Position numbers and translations under genes: made by a program. From Streptomyces sp. NBC_01669 (lineage in GTDB: Bacteria; Actinomycetota; Actinomycetes; Streptomycetales; Streptomycetaceae): 64,000 nt of DNA. Below are positions 17,477 through 26,718 of this stretch, one piece after another. The notes beneath the pieces were generated by a model. It worked only from the letters and a program-made list of their open reading frames with translations, searched no databases and was not told where the DNA came from. The stretch's first letter is position 1, and the number at the start of each line of letters is the position of its first letter. Location: contig NZ_JAPEQG010000001.1 of assembly GCF_026339735.1 (NCBI RefSeq), positions 4,526,001-4,590,000 on the forward strand, in the 5' to 3' direction.

Positions 17477-17919
17477 CAGTCGAGTTCCATGCTCTCGTAC
17501 GTGATCGCGAGCTTCTCCGTCAGAACCGAGGTGTCACCGGCCTTGAGCGTGCCGATTTCAAGGGACTTCGGCCAGGCGTTGATGAGCTTGTAGCGCTTGA
17601 TGGCGATGCCTTCGTAGTCGTACACGATGACGGCGCCGTTGCGGCGGGCCGCGGTCATGCGGCCGAACCGGGAGTCCTTGATCCACCGTTCGAAGCTGTT
17701 GTCCTCGGTGAGACCACGCGTCACGGTGACCTCCCCCGCCTTCGGACGGCCGGGGAGCTTCTTGATGGCATAACGCCCGTCGGCGGTGTTCTGCTTCAGC
17801 TCGATGACGTCCTGCTCCATCTTCAGACCACTGACTTCGGTGATCTGCTTGATGACGACGCTGTCGAATTCAAGACCGAAGGAATGCCCGACGGAACTGT
17901 CGAGATCGGGAAGTGGCAC
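17476..17919 (-). CDS. CIS inner tube protein (Cis1-like, gp19 family)
   Basis: Protein of 147 aa, the main tail tube of the gp19/Hcp-like superfamily. Hallmarks are PDLDSSVGHSFGLEFDSVVI, ITEVSGLKMEQDVIELKQNT, the KLPGRPKAGEVTVTRGLTED loop, and AWPKSLEIGTLKAGDTSVLT. Hexamers stack to form the tube through which cargo passes. It immediately follows the sheath gene (115 bp), the usual order in eCIS clusters. Confidence 0.95.
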   Translation of the reverse strand: MPLPDLDSSVGHSFGLEFDSVVIKQITEVSGLKMEQDVIELKQNTADGRYAIKKLPGRPKAGEVTVTRGLTEDNSFERWIKDSRFGRMTAARRNGAVIVYDYEGIAIKRYKLINAWPKSLEIGTLKAGDTSVLTEKLAITYESMELD

Positions 17920-18034
17920 AGCGAACTCCTCTACCTGTTACAGAACCCCGGAACCACGGAAACTCCGGAACCACGGAACTCTCGGCATCACGGGGCCCTC
18001 GGAACCCTCGGAACCTCGGAACCGAGAACGGCGG

Positions 18035-19591
18035 TCACTCATCGACCTCACCCGATCCGCTGGTCAGCTGGGAGAGCCGGAACACCACGAACTCGGCCGG
18101 CCTGACCGGTGCCACACCGATCTCACAGACCACCTGACCTGCCTCGATGGTCTCCGGCGGATTGGTCTCGCGGTCACACTTGACGTAGAACGCCTCGTCC
18201 GGCGTCAGCCCGAACAACGCACCCCTGCGCCACTCGTTGACCAGGAACGCCGAGACCGTACGCCGGATACGGGCCCACAGCGCATCGTCGTTCGGTTCGA
18301 ACACGACCCACTGCGTACCGGCGAGAATCGACTCCTCCAGGTAATTGAAGAGCCGCCGGACATTCAGATAGCGCCAGGCCGGGTCCGACGCCAGAGTCCG
18401 CGCACCCCATACCCGGATTCCACGCCCGGGGAAGGAGCGAATGCAGTTCAGCCCGATCGGATTGAGCAGATCGTGCTCGCCCTTCGTCAGCTGCGTCTGC
18501 AACGCGACGGCTCCCCGTACGACCTCGTTCGCCGGCGCCTTGTGCACACCACGCGACTCGTCGTTGCGCGCCCAGACCCCGGCGATGTGTCCGCTGGGCG
18601 GTACGAGCTGCGCCCGCCCGGACGACGGGTCGGCGATCCGGATCCACGGGTAGTAGAGCGTCGCGTACTTCGAGTCGAAGTTGGCACGGTCGGTGCGCCA
18701 GGCCCTGATCTGCTGCGGAGAGAGCCCGGGCGGCGGGTCGAGGATGGCGACTCGGTCGCCCATCAGCTCGCAGTGGCTGATCAGCGCCTGTTGTACGGCG
18801 ATGACGGACTCCAGGTCCAGCAGCCCGCGTTCGTACGCGCTCATGAGATCGGGAACGGCAACGGTCGTGATCTCCTCGACCGCTTCCAGACCGCCGAAGC
18901 CGGTCCGCTGGTCGGGATCGCCGACGTACGCCTCCGAGCCCAGCGCCCCAGGGGCCGAACCCAGAGCGGGTGCGGGCGCGAGCGTGACGGTCTGCGGCTC
19001 GGGCCTGGCCGGCGCGGCCCCGCGCCCGGACTCCCGGACCTCGATCAGTTCGGACTTGGCGTTGACGCGGGTGGCGACGTTCTCCTTGCTGCGCTTCGTC
19101 GTGACCGCCGGGTAGGTCTCGACGACTTGCCCGTCGCGCCTGACGAGCAGCTGGAACACGTCCTGCGGCGGGTCGTCGCCCTCGACGTCCGTCACCTCGA
19201 CGGTGATCTCCCCACTCACACCGGGACGCGCCTTGAGTGCGTACGGGCCGAGCCGGGTCTCCGTACCGGCGGGCAGTTGCCCCGGCTCACCGCCGCCACC
19301 GATGCTCTCGGGCTCGGCGGCCTCGGTGCCGTCACCGATACGCACCACGTAGCAGATACCGCCGCCGTTGGCGAAGAAGCCGTAGACGGAGGAGGCGAGA
19401 TAGGTTCCCTCGACGAAGTCACCGAAGCGGCTGACGAACTGGCTCCAGTTCGTGATCAGCGTCGGCTCGTCGAGCGGGCCCTTCTGGGCGAAGCCGACGA
19501 AAGCGGCGACCGAGGTGCCCACTCCTTCGATCGGCCGGGAACCGGAATCGACCTCTTCGACGTAGACGCCCGGGGACAGGTACGACGGCAT
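18035..19591 (-). CDS. CIS contractile sheath protein (Cis2-like)
   Basis: Protein of 518 aa, first structural gene of the operon. It begins MPSYLSPGVYVEEVDSGSRP, the classic phage sheath start whose N-terminal arm links neighbouring subunits. The C-terminal half has the conserved sheath core: PPGLSPQQIRAWRTDRANFD, YYPWIRIADP, the ARTLASDPAWRYLNVRRLFN segment, and EESILAGTQWVVFEPND; it ends with the C-terminal strand PAEFVVFRLSQL. The variable domain IV lies in the middle. ATG 19591 follows AAGGAGAG. Only one sheath gene is present; Afp has three. Confidence 0.97.
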   Translation of the reverse strand: MPSYLSPGVYVEEVDSGSRPIEGVGTSVAAFVGFAQKGPLDEPTLITNWSQFVSRFGDFVEGTYLASSVYGFFANGGGICYVVRIGDGTEAAEPESIGGGGEPGQLPAGTETRLGPYALKARPGVSGEITVEVTDVEGDDPPQDVFQLLVRRDGQVVETYPAVTTKRSKENVATRVNAKSELIEVRESGRGAAPARPEPQTVTLAPAPALGSAPGALGSEAYVGDPDQRTGFGGLEAVEEITTVAVPDLMSAYERGLLDLESVIAVQQALISHCELMGDRVAILDPPPGLSPQQIRAWRTDRANFDSKYATLYYPWIRIADPSSGRAQLVPPSGHIAGVWARNDESRGVHKAPANEVVRGAVALQTQLTKGEHDLLNPIGLNCIRSFPGRGIRVWGARTLASDPAWRYLNVRRLFNYLEESILAGTQWVVFEPNDDALWARIRRTVSAFLVNEWRRGALFGLTPDEAFYVKCDRETNPPETIEAGQVVCEIGVAPVRPAEFVVFRLSQLTSGSGEVDE

Positions 19592-19832
19592 GTAAGTCTC
19601 TCCTTGACCTCTCCTCGACCGGGGAACGCGGGCCATTCTCACCACCGGGCCCGTGCAGGGGGAACGGATACTCGGTCGCCCTGCAGTGCACCTGGGACTG
19701 CCCGAAGAGGCAACCCACCCGCTCCGCGCGGCCCTGCCGACTCTGCCCCCGCCCCCGCCCCCGCTCGCTGCGTACCTCTCGCCTCCACCCCGCACGCTGG
19801 CGAGGCTGGGGAAGCGGTGACCGGGAGGGCGG
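19592..19832. promoter_or_regulatory. Divergent promoter region, sheath versus toxin
   Basis: 241 bp separating the leftward CIS structural operon from the rightward toxin gene. Ribosome binding sites lie at each edge (AAGGAGAG for the sheath, GGGAGGGCGG for the toxin). It must hold the promoters of both units; I could not recognise boxes or an operator. Confidence 0.45.
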
Positions 19833-22800
19833 ATGAAGGCGGTTCCGGAGAAGGACCCCGCCCCCGCCACCGGCCGCGCAAGTACCTCCCGGTCGGACAA
19901 CGTGACACCGGCGGCCGATGTGTCACGTTCACAGGCACCCCCAACGGACCGCCGAGGGATCCAGCGCCTGCAACGCGCGGCGGGCAACGCCGCGGTGTCG
20001 CGTCTGGTCGCCCAGCGTTACACCGCCCCGGTGAAACCGTCCCCGGCCCAGGCGGCCGGCTTCCGCAAGGTCAAAGCGGATATAGCGGCGAAGCGGACGA
20101 AGGTCGCCGTCCACGCCCCCGCCGCGACCGAGTCCAAGTCCGCGCAGGACGCGGCGGTCGCTCCCCCGGACGACAAGGAAGCCCAGGGCAAGGCGGCGAA
20201 CGCCGAGAAAATGAACGCCGCGAAGCCGGGCGAGTTCAACAAACAAGCCTTCATCGACGCCGTCAACAAGGCGATCGAGGCGCAGGCGCCGAAGAACCTC
20301 GACGACGCCGACAAGTTCTCCAAGTCCGGCAAGGCCGACAAGATCAAGTCCGAGGTGGACGGCAAGGTCACGGACGGCAAGGAGTCGTCGGCCAAGGACA
20401 TCGAGACCACGACCAAGGCCGCCCCCGACACCTCGGCGGCCAAGGACAAACAGGTCACCCCGATGACCCCGGACCAGCCACCCGCCAACCCGGGCGCCCC
20501 CTCCGCGGCGGATGCAATCCCGGCCCAACAGCCCGCCGCGGTCACCAACTTCTCCGAGGGCCCCGCCCAGAACGACAAGGCAATGGCGGACGCCGAGGTC
20601 ACCGAGGACCAGCTCGCCAAGGGCAATGAACCGGAGTTCAACGAAGCGCTCTCCGCGAAGAAGACAGCGGAAACAGACTCGGCAACGGCCCCCGCCAAGG
20701 GCAAGGCGGCCGAAGCCAAGCAACTTTCCTCGGCGAAGACGGCCGCCGCGGCCTCCGGCACCCAGGCGATGAACGCCCTGACCGCGACCCGCGCCGCAGC
20801 GGGCAAGGAGGTCGACGGCGGCAAGGGCGACACCAAGTCGAAGGACGAGAAGAAGCGCGCCGAGGTCACGGCAAAACTGCAGAAGGTCTACGACTCCACG
20901 AAGAAGGACGTCGAGGAGACCCTGTCCGACCTGGACAAGAAGGTCGACGACAAGTTCACCTCGGGAGAGAAGGCAGCCCGAGACGCGTTCACCGCGGACC
21001 ACAAGCGCCGCATGAAGGCATACAAGGACAAGCGGTACTCGGGCTGGACGGGCAAGGCCCGCTGGGTCAAGGACAAGTTCGCCGGTCTGCCGCGGGAGGC
21101 CGACAACCTCTACCAGGAGGCCCGCAAGCTCTACGTCGCCCAGATGCAGACAGTCATCTCCTCGGTGGCCGACATCATCGGCACGGAGCTCGGCAAGGCG
21201 AAGGCACGCATAGCGAAGGGCCGCGCCGAGCTCAAGGCCGAGGTGGACAAACTCCCCGCCGACCTGCGCCAGTTCGGCGCGGACGCGGCCAAGGACTTCG
21301 CCGGCAAGTTCGACGACCTGGAAGCCACGGTCAACGAGAAGTCCGAACAGCTCGTCCAGGACCTGGCGACGAAGTACACCGCGGCCCTCAACAAGATCGA
21401 CGAGGAGATCAAGAAGCTCCAGGAAGCCAACAAGGGTCTGATCGACAAGGCGAAGGACGCGATCGTCGGCGCGATCAAGACGATCAACGAACTGAAGAAC
21501 CTGCTTCTCGGCATCCTCGCCAAGGCCGCCTCCGCGATCATGAAGATCATCAAGGACCCGATCGGCTTCCTGGGCAACCTGGTCAAGGCGGTGGGCGCAG
21601 GCCTCCAACTGTTCGTCACGAACATCGCCGACCACCTGAAGAAGGGCGTCGTCTCCTGGCTCCTGGGCACCGCGGTCAAGGCGGGCCTGGACCTTCCCCA
21701 GAAGTTCGACCTCAAGGGCATCATCCAGATCATCGGCTCTCTGCTCGGCCTGACCTGGGCGAACATCCGGGCCCGTGTCACCCGCAAGGGCGTCCCCGAC
21801 CAGGCCATGAGCGCGGTCGAACAATCCGTCCCCGTCGCCCAGACCCTCGCCCGCGAGGGCCCGGCAGGCGCCGTCAAGGAAATCACCGAGGAGGCCGGCG
21901 ACCTCAAGGCCACGATCCTGGAGAAACTGACCAGCTACCTGATCCCCACGGTCATCATCGCGGGCATCACCTGGATCATCTCCCTCCTCAACCCCGCCTC
22001 CGCCTTCGTCCGCGCGGTCAAGGGAATCATCGACATCGTCACGTTCATCGTGAACCAGGGCGCCCAGATAGTGGAGTTCGTCAACGCGGTCCTGGACGCG
22101 GTCATCGCCATCGCCAACGGCGGTTCGGCGGGGGTCCCGAAGATGGTCGAAGCGGCCCTGGCGGCCAGCGTCCCGCTCCTCATCGGCTTCCTGGCCTCAC
22201 TGCTGGGCATCGGCGGCCTTGCCAACAAGGTCAAGAGCGTTTTCCACGCGGTGGCCCGTCCGGTCAACCGGGCGATCGACAAGATCGTGGGCTTCATCGT
22301 CAAGGCGGGCAAGAAGCTCTGGGCCAAACTCAAGGGTGGCACGGGAAAGAGTGGGAAGGACCAGGCCGCGAAGAAATCCGCGGCACTCAAAGCAGCCGAT
22401 CGATTCTTGTCCACTGGCCCGACAAAAGAGTCGGCAGAAACACGAATTTCTACGATCGGCCGAAATTATCACACGCGCCTACATCTCACCACAGCAAAAG
22501 TGGAGGAAACCAAAGAACACGTTTATGTGCAGGCTGAACGCACTCCGGAACGCATAGTTCGCCGATCCGACAGCGCTACCTCCAGCACAGAACTGAAGGA
22601 ACTCAAGGACGCCTACAGCAAGGTAAAGGTCTCAATTGCTGCCGTAAACGATACACGCAGGACTGCACTTGTCAGAGTCTCACTGTCACAGGATGACGAA
22701 AAGAAAAGGGAGGTCACCAATCGACTGAGCAGGCTCGGCTCGGTCATTGACCCAAAGAAGAGTCGAGTAAAGAAATATAACGACGCCTTGGCCGGAAGGG

Positions 22801-23594
22801 CTTCACAACAAGCGATTGCCGGATTGATAAAGGTATTTAATTCCGCTTCAAAAGACGCAGAAGAACTAGACAAGGAGCTTCATGAGCTAAAATCCAAAGC
22901 CGTATTGAAACCGGGTGACCTGGTGATGGCCAAGGGGGCTGACTGGGAAGCATGCAAGGTAACAACCGTTGCCGATGAGTCTTTCACCTGCAATGCCATT
23001 GCAGAATATCGCGACCCCAACGTCACCGGCCCGTCGTTGACGATCAGAACCGAAAGCAAACTCTGGCACCCCCTCGAACCAAACAGCTGGCATCGGCACT
23101 ACATAAACAAGAAGGGGAAAGCATGGGAAGAAATAAGAGGGGCATCACAATGGGATAATTACCGGGACGCACGCCAGGCCCTTAACTACCGGGCAAATCT
23201 TTATCATGGAACCAACCCGGGGAACCCCTTCCAGAACCCCAGCAGGAAAGACTGGCATCACATACACGAGAACAGCGCAGGAGGTGCACACTCGGTAAGG
23301 AATCTGGCACTTACCGACTCGGATCTCAATCGAAAAACTTTCAATGACTGGTTCGGCAAGGCGATCGATGACCGAACAGGCGGCATCCCCCTTCGAGACT
23401 TCTTGAGCGGAATCGACGACCGGAACATACACGAAGAATGGGGCAGGGTATGCATTGAAGTGCACGGCCATATGATTGAGGTACGCAACACCAAATGGGG
23501 GCCATTTCAAGAAATAGTAGAAGACCCCGCAAAAAAGGCTGCTGCTGTGGCACAGTTCGTTGCCGCTCTCCGAGCAAGAATGAGATCCCTCTAG
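19833..23594 (+). CDS. CIS-associated polymorphic toxin with HNH-type C-terminus
   Basis: Protein of 1253 aa. Residues 46-62 hold LQRAAGNAAVSRLVAQR, a signature shared with the DUF4157 protein of this cluster. A long Ala/Lys-rich helical and coiled-coil region (about 70-560) follows, then amphipathic/hydrophobic helices (GFLGNLVKAVGAGLQLFVTN at about 575; LIPTVIIAGITWIISLL at about 701; FLASLLGIGGLANKVKSVFH at about 785) typical of eCIS effectors. After about residue 845 the DNA becomes AT-richer and a toxin domain begins; it has DWHHIHENSAGGAHSVRNLA at about 1140-1159, a WHH/HNH-nuclease-like motif. The downstream gene is the likely immunity. With no other long helical protein present it may double as tape measure; that is speculation. 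Confidence 0.85.
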   Translation: MKAVPEKDPAPATGRASTSRSDNVTPAADVSRSQAPPTDRRGIQRLQRAAGNAAVSRLVAQRYTAPVKPSPAQAAGFRKVKADIAAKRTKVAVHAPAATESKSAQDAAVAPPDDKEAQGKAANAEKMNAAKPGEFNKQAFIDAVNKAIEAQAPKNLDDADKFSKSGKADKIKSEVDGKVTDGKESSAKDIETTTKAAPDTSAAKDKQVTPMTPDQPPANPGAPSAADAIPAQQPAAVTNFSEGPAQNDKAMADAEVTEDQLAKGNEPEFNEALSAKKTAETDSATAPAKGKAAEAKQLSSAKTAAAASGTQAMNALTATRAAAGKEVDGGKGDTKSKDEKKRAEVTAKLQKVYDSTKKDVEETLSDLDKKVDDKFTSGEKAARDAFTADHKRRMKAYKDKRYSGWTGKARWVKDKFAGLPREADNLYQEARKLYVAQMQTVISSVADIIGTELGKAKARIAKGRAELKAEVDKLPADLRQFGADAAKDFAGKFDDLEATVNEKSEQLVQDLATKYTAALNKIDEEIKKLQEANKGLIDKAKDAIVGAIKTINELKNLLLGILAKAASAIMKIIKDPIGFLGNLVKAVGAGLQLFVTNIADHLKKGVVSWLLGTAVKAGLDLPQKFDLKGIIQIIGSLLGLTWANIRARVTRKGVPDQAMSAVEQSVPVAQTLAREGPAGAVKEITEEAGDLKATILEKLTSYLIPTVIIAGITWIISLLNPASAFVRAVKGIIDIVTFIVNQGAQIVEFVNAVLDAVIAIANGGSAGVPKMVEAALAASVPLLIGFLASLLGIGGLANKVKSVFHAVARPVNRAIDKIVGFIVKAGKKLWAKLKGGTGKSGKDQAAKKSAALKAADRFLSTGPTKESAETRISTIGRNYHTRLHLTTAKVEETKEHVYVQAERTPERIVRRSDSATSSTELKELKDAYSKVKVSIAAVNDTRRTALVRVSLSQDDEKKREVTNRLSRLGSVIDPKKSRVKKYNDALAGRASQQAIAGLIKVFNSASKDAEELDKELHELKSKAVLKPGDLVMAKGADWEACKVTTVADESFTCNAIAEYRDPNVTGPSLTIRTESKLWHPLEPNSWHRHYINKKGKAWEEIRGASQWDNYRDARQALNYRANLYHGTNPGNPFQNPSRKDWHHIHENSAGGAHSVRNLALTDSDLNRKTFNDWFGKAIDDRTGGIPLRDFLSGIDDRNIHEEWGRVCIEVHGHMIEVRNTKWGPFQEIVEDPAKKAAAVAQFVAALRARMRSL

Positions 23595-23615
23595 TATCGA
23601 TTGCCTGGTGGACAA

Positions 23616-24326
23616 ATGAGGACACAAGCAGTTCTGCGGTTCAAGTCCCCCCCAACCCTTGTTGAGGTATATGAACTTCTCAACGGACACCGCACCCGCC
23701 AAAGGGAGGGGTCTCTGGTTGCGTGGGAGTACCCGACTGAACTGGTACCGGAAGAGATGACGAATCTCTTGCGTTCCCACGGGATCGAATTCGACATTTC
23801 CTTCACTCTGCACCCGACTCCCGATGACCGACCAGGTGAGCTGGCAGCCTATCTGAGGCTGGACTACTTTGAAGATCACTACGCAATTGGCGAGGAGCTC
23901 TTCCTGGCGCGGCAGAAAGATACTCTCGTCTTCATCGGGAGCGAGGCACTCGTCACGGCTCTCGGCCCCTACACGGCGGATGTCGCATGGGAGGCACTCC
24001 GCGACTACAGCGGATTCTACGCTTTGACCGCCACCCCCCGGCTTCCTGACCCCGTAATAATCCCTCGCGCTGTCTGGATGACAGAGGCAAGGGAGGGAAA
24101 ATGGGCAGTGCAGAGCGACGGCAGAGAGTTTCTGACACAAGCAAACACGGAAATGCTCCAACGCGCAGGCATTGCACAATCCGACTACTGCACCATTGAC
24201 GGTCAGACGTTTCGATGGGATCGCCCTCCTATTTTCGGAGGAGCCGCCATCGCCCTTCTGTCGAATGAGGAAGTGATCGGAGTGTCTGGGCCTCCGATCT
24301 TTCTGGGAAGGACCGACCCGGCGTAA
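23616..24326 (+). CDS. Putative immunity protein for the HNH-type toxin
   Basis: Protein of 236 aa beginning MRTQAVLRFKSPPTLVEVYE; I choose ATG 23616 because GGTGGA precedes it, although a TTG at 23601 is in frame. It lies 21 bp after the toxin stop and shares the lower GC of the toxin C-terminal part, as expected for a toxin/immunity cassette. It is mostly acidic with no signal peptide and no family I recognise. The immunity function rests only on position and shared base composition. Confidence 0.6.
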   Translation: MRTQAVLRFKSPPTLVEVYELLNGHRTRQREGSLVAWEYPTELVPEEMTNLLRSHGIEFDISFTLHPTPDDRPGELAAYLRLDYFEDHYAIGEELFLARQKDTLVFIGSEALVTALGPYTADVAWEALRDYSGFYALTATPRLPDPVIIPRAVWMTEAREGKWAVQSDGREFLTQANTEMLQRAGIAQSDYCTIDGQTFRWDRPPIFGGAAIALLSNEEVIGVSGPPIFLGRTDPA

Positions 24327-24477
24327 CCGTCTCTGATGCCAGGCTCCGCCGAAATGTCCCATGTTTCGAACGGCGGGCGTCGCAGCAGCTTCAGGGCCTC
24401 GACCACAGTGGCTCCCACGTGCCCCGCGGATCTCCTCGGGTGGTGTTCCAGGGGGGGTTCGGTGCGGTACTTCGCCG

Positions 24478-25767
24478 TCAGACGTCGGCCAGCCGCACCG
24501 GGAGCGACTTCAGCCCGTTGATGAAGTTCGACACCAAGCGGCGCGGTGGGGCTGCGAGTTGGAGTGGTTCGGGTGGCAGGGAGCGGCAGGCCTCGTCGAA
24601 CAAGGCGCGCAGTTGGAGCCGGGCGAAGTGGGCGCCCAGGCAGACGTGGGGGCCATCGCCGAAGGAGATGTGGGGGTTCGGGGAGCGGGAGAGGTCCAGG
24701 GCGTACGGGTCGGGGAAGACGCGTTCGTCGTGGTTGGCCGAGGCGTGGAAGACGACCACCTTGTCGCCGGTGCGGATCCGTGTGCCCGCCAGTTCCGTGT
24801 CCCGGGTGGCGGTGCGCCGAAAGGTCAGGACCGGTGGGTGGCGGCGGAGCAGTTCGTCTACAGCGGTGGCGAGCCCCACCTCGCCGATGCGCAGGCGGCG
24901 GTACGCGTCAGGGTGTTGGGCCAGCAGGTGCAGGCCTCCGGGGGCTGCGCTGCGTACCGTGTCGTTCCCTGCCACCACCAGCAGGAAGAAGAACATCTCC
25001 AGTTCGGGCTCGGTCAGTTCGGGGTCCGTGGCCAGGGCCGTCATCACGTCGTCGCCCGGGTGCTGCCGCTTGTGTGCCGCCAGTGCGTGCGCGTAGTCGA
25101 ACATGTCGCGCAGTGCTGCCGGTGATCGTGGGTTGACCGGCTTGCCGTCCGGGCCCAGTACCGCAGTGCCCGCCTCGTCCGGGTCCTGGTAGCCGATGAC
25201 GCGTTGGGTCCAGTGCAGGAGGAGGCCCCGGTCGCTGTCCGGTACGCCCAGCAGGTCGGTGAGATTGAGCAGCGCGTAATCGTCGGTGACGCGGGCGACG
25301 AGGTCGCAGGTGCCGTCGGTGGCCCGCGCCTCGGCGACCGCCTGGGTGAGCAGGGAGCGGGCTCGTTCGCGTACGACCGCGGCGAAACGATCCACGCGCT
25401 TGGGGGTGAACGCACGGCTGACGAGCACGCGCAGTCGCCGATGGTGCGGTGGGTCCTGGTTGAGCATCATGCGGCGGATGAACGGCAGGTCGGCGGGGCC
25501 CGGGTCGCGGATCTGGGTGGCGCCCAGGTACGAGGAGTACGTCGCGGAGTCCTTCAGTACGTGGACGACGTCCGCATGCCGGGTGACCGCCCAGAAGCCG
25601 GGGCCCGCCGGCCAGCCGAGGACCTCCGGCTCCTCCTGCCACGCCACGGGGTGGTGATCGCGCAGGTGGCGGTAGCGGTCGTGGGGGATGCCCTGCGCGT
25701 ACTGCCTCGGGTCGAAGACGTCCGGTACGGGCGCTTGCTCCGGTGCTTCGGGGGCGGGCCCGCTCAT
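24478..25767 (-). CDS. Cytochrome P450
   Basis: Soluble actinobacterial P450 of 429 aa. The I-helix oxygen motif appears as VVAGNDTVRSA, the ExxR region falls around PPVLTFRRTATRDTELAG, and the heme loop is ISFGDGPHVCLGAHFARLQL with the axial Cys in HVCLG. ATG 25767 overlaps the hydrolase stop by 4 bp, so the two genes form a unit. It would hydroxylate a small molecule with ferredoxin electrons; no ferredoxin gene is adjacent. Its place inside the CIS region is unusual. Confidence 0.93.
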   Translation of the reverse strand: MSGPAPEAPEQAPVPDVFDPRQYAQGIPHDRYRHLRDHHPVAWQEEPEVLGWPAGPGFWAVTRHADVVHVLKDSATYSSYLGATQIRDPGPADLPFIRRMMLNQDPPHHRRLRVLVSRAFTPKRVDRFAAVVRERARSLLTQAVAEARATDGTCDLVARVTDDYALLNLTDLLGVPDSDRGLLLHWTQRVIGYQDPDEAGTAVLGPDGKPVNPRSPAALRDMFDYAHALAAHKRQHPGDDVMTALATDPELTEPELEMFFFLLVVAGNDTVRSAAPGGLHLLAQHPDAYRRLRIGEVGLATAVDELLRRHPPVLTFRRTATRDTELAGTRIRTGDKVVVFHASANHDERVFPDPYALDLSRSPNPHISFGDGPHVCLGAHFARLQLRALFDEACRSLPPEPLQLAAPPRRLVSNFINGLKSLPVRLADV

Positions 25768-26558
25768 GCCTTCGCCTCGCCGTCCTCCGTATCGGCTCGT
25801 AGGAAGTCCTCCACCACACGGATCAGGTCGAGAGGGGCCTCGTCCATCGCGTAGTGGCCGCACGAGGGCAGCTCCACCAGTTCGGCCCGCGTGAACCAGC
25901 GCATCCAGGTTGCGCGCTGCAACTCGGCCGACAGTGCCGGGTCCAGCGCGCCCACGACAGCCAGGGCCGGCACGGGCGAACCGTCGATCCGGTCGTGGAA
26001 GTCCTCGCCCGCCCAGGAATCCAGCCAGGCCCGGAACGCCTTCGCATCGCTGCGCTCCAGCGAACGCCGCACCATGCGGTCCAGCCAGCCCGCGGGGCGT
26101 CGGCCTCCGGTGGTGATGTCGAGGATGATCCGACGGTTCTCCGGGGTGTGCGCCGCAGCGGAGAAGAGTTCCCACTGCTCGGGCGGCAGGGGCAGGCCGG
26201 ATGCGGGTACCGGCGACACACCGACGATCCTGCGCACCCGGTGCGGGGCGATGGCCAGGGTCCGCTGAGCAATGCAGCCGCCCATCGAGTGGCCGATCAG
26301 CGAGAACCGGTCCCAGCCGAGCCGGTCGGCCAGCGCGATCACATCCGCGGCGCCTTCGGCTGTGGTGTACGTACCACTCGTGTCCCTGGCCTCCCCGTAC
26401 CCTCGCAGATCCACCACCGCGTATTGGAACGAACCGAGGTCGAGATCCGGAAGCACCGGGTCGTAGGCGGAGCGGTCGGCGAACCAGCCGTGCACCGCGA
26501 TCACCTTGTGCGGGCCGTCGCCGTGCAGTCCATGGGGCAGAAGAGGCAATGAGGTCAT
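25764..26558 (-). CDS. Alpha/beta hydrolase
   Basis: Protein of 264 aa with an alpha/beta hydrolase fold. The oxyanion segment VIAVHGWFADRS, nucleophile elbow LIGHSMGGCIAQ (Ser in GHSMG), acid region VVGALDPALS and terminal His in LPSCGHYAMDEAPLDLIRVV complete the triad. Start ATG 26558 follows CGGGAGTC. It is the first gene of a two-gene unit with the P450 and is read in the same direction as the CIS ATPase. Probably an esterase or epoxide/lactone hydrolase; the substrate is unknown. Confidence 0.88.
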   Translation of the reverse strand: MTSLPLLPHGLHGDGPHKVIAVHGWFADRSAYDPVLPDLDLGSFQYAVVDLRGYGEARDTSGTYTTAEGAADVIALADRLGWDRFSLIGHSMGGCIAQRTLAIAPHRVRRIVGVSPVPASGLPLPPEQWELFSAAAHTPENRRIILDITTGGRRPAGWLDRMVRRSLERSDAKAFRAWLDSWAGEDFHDRIDGSPVPALAVVGALDPALSAELQRATWMRWFTRAELVELPSCGHYAMDEAPLDLIRVVEDFLRADTEDGEAKA

Positions 26559-26718
26559 GCTGACTCCCGTCACCGTACGGAGCAAGCCGGTCGGCAAACC
26601 GGCCCGACCTCGACCACGGTGGCGGTAACTCCCAGCCCGCGCAAGAGCCCACGCAGGGGTCCGCACCAGGGCCCACGAAGAGTGCTGCGTAAGGGCCCAC
26701 GCCATCGAGCCGGCGGCG

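Noticed and set aside
23145..24362. A 405-aa minus-strand frame over the toxin end and immunity gene
   Set aside because: Arises from low-GC DNA with few stops; no RBS and no domain, whereas the plus-strand toxin HNH motif is clear.
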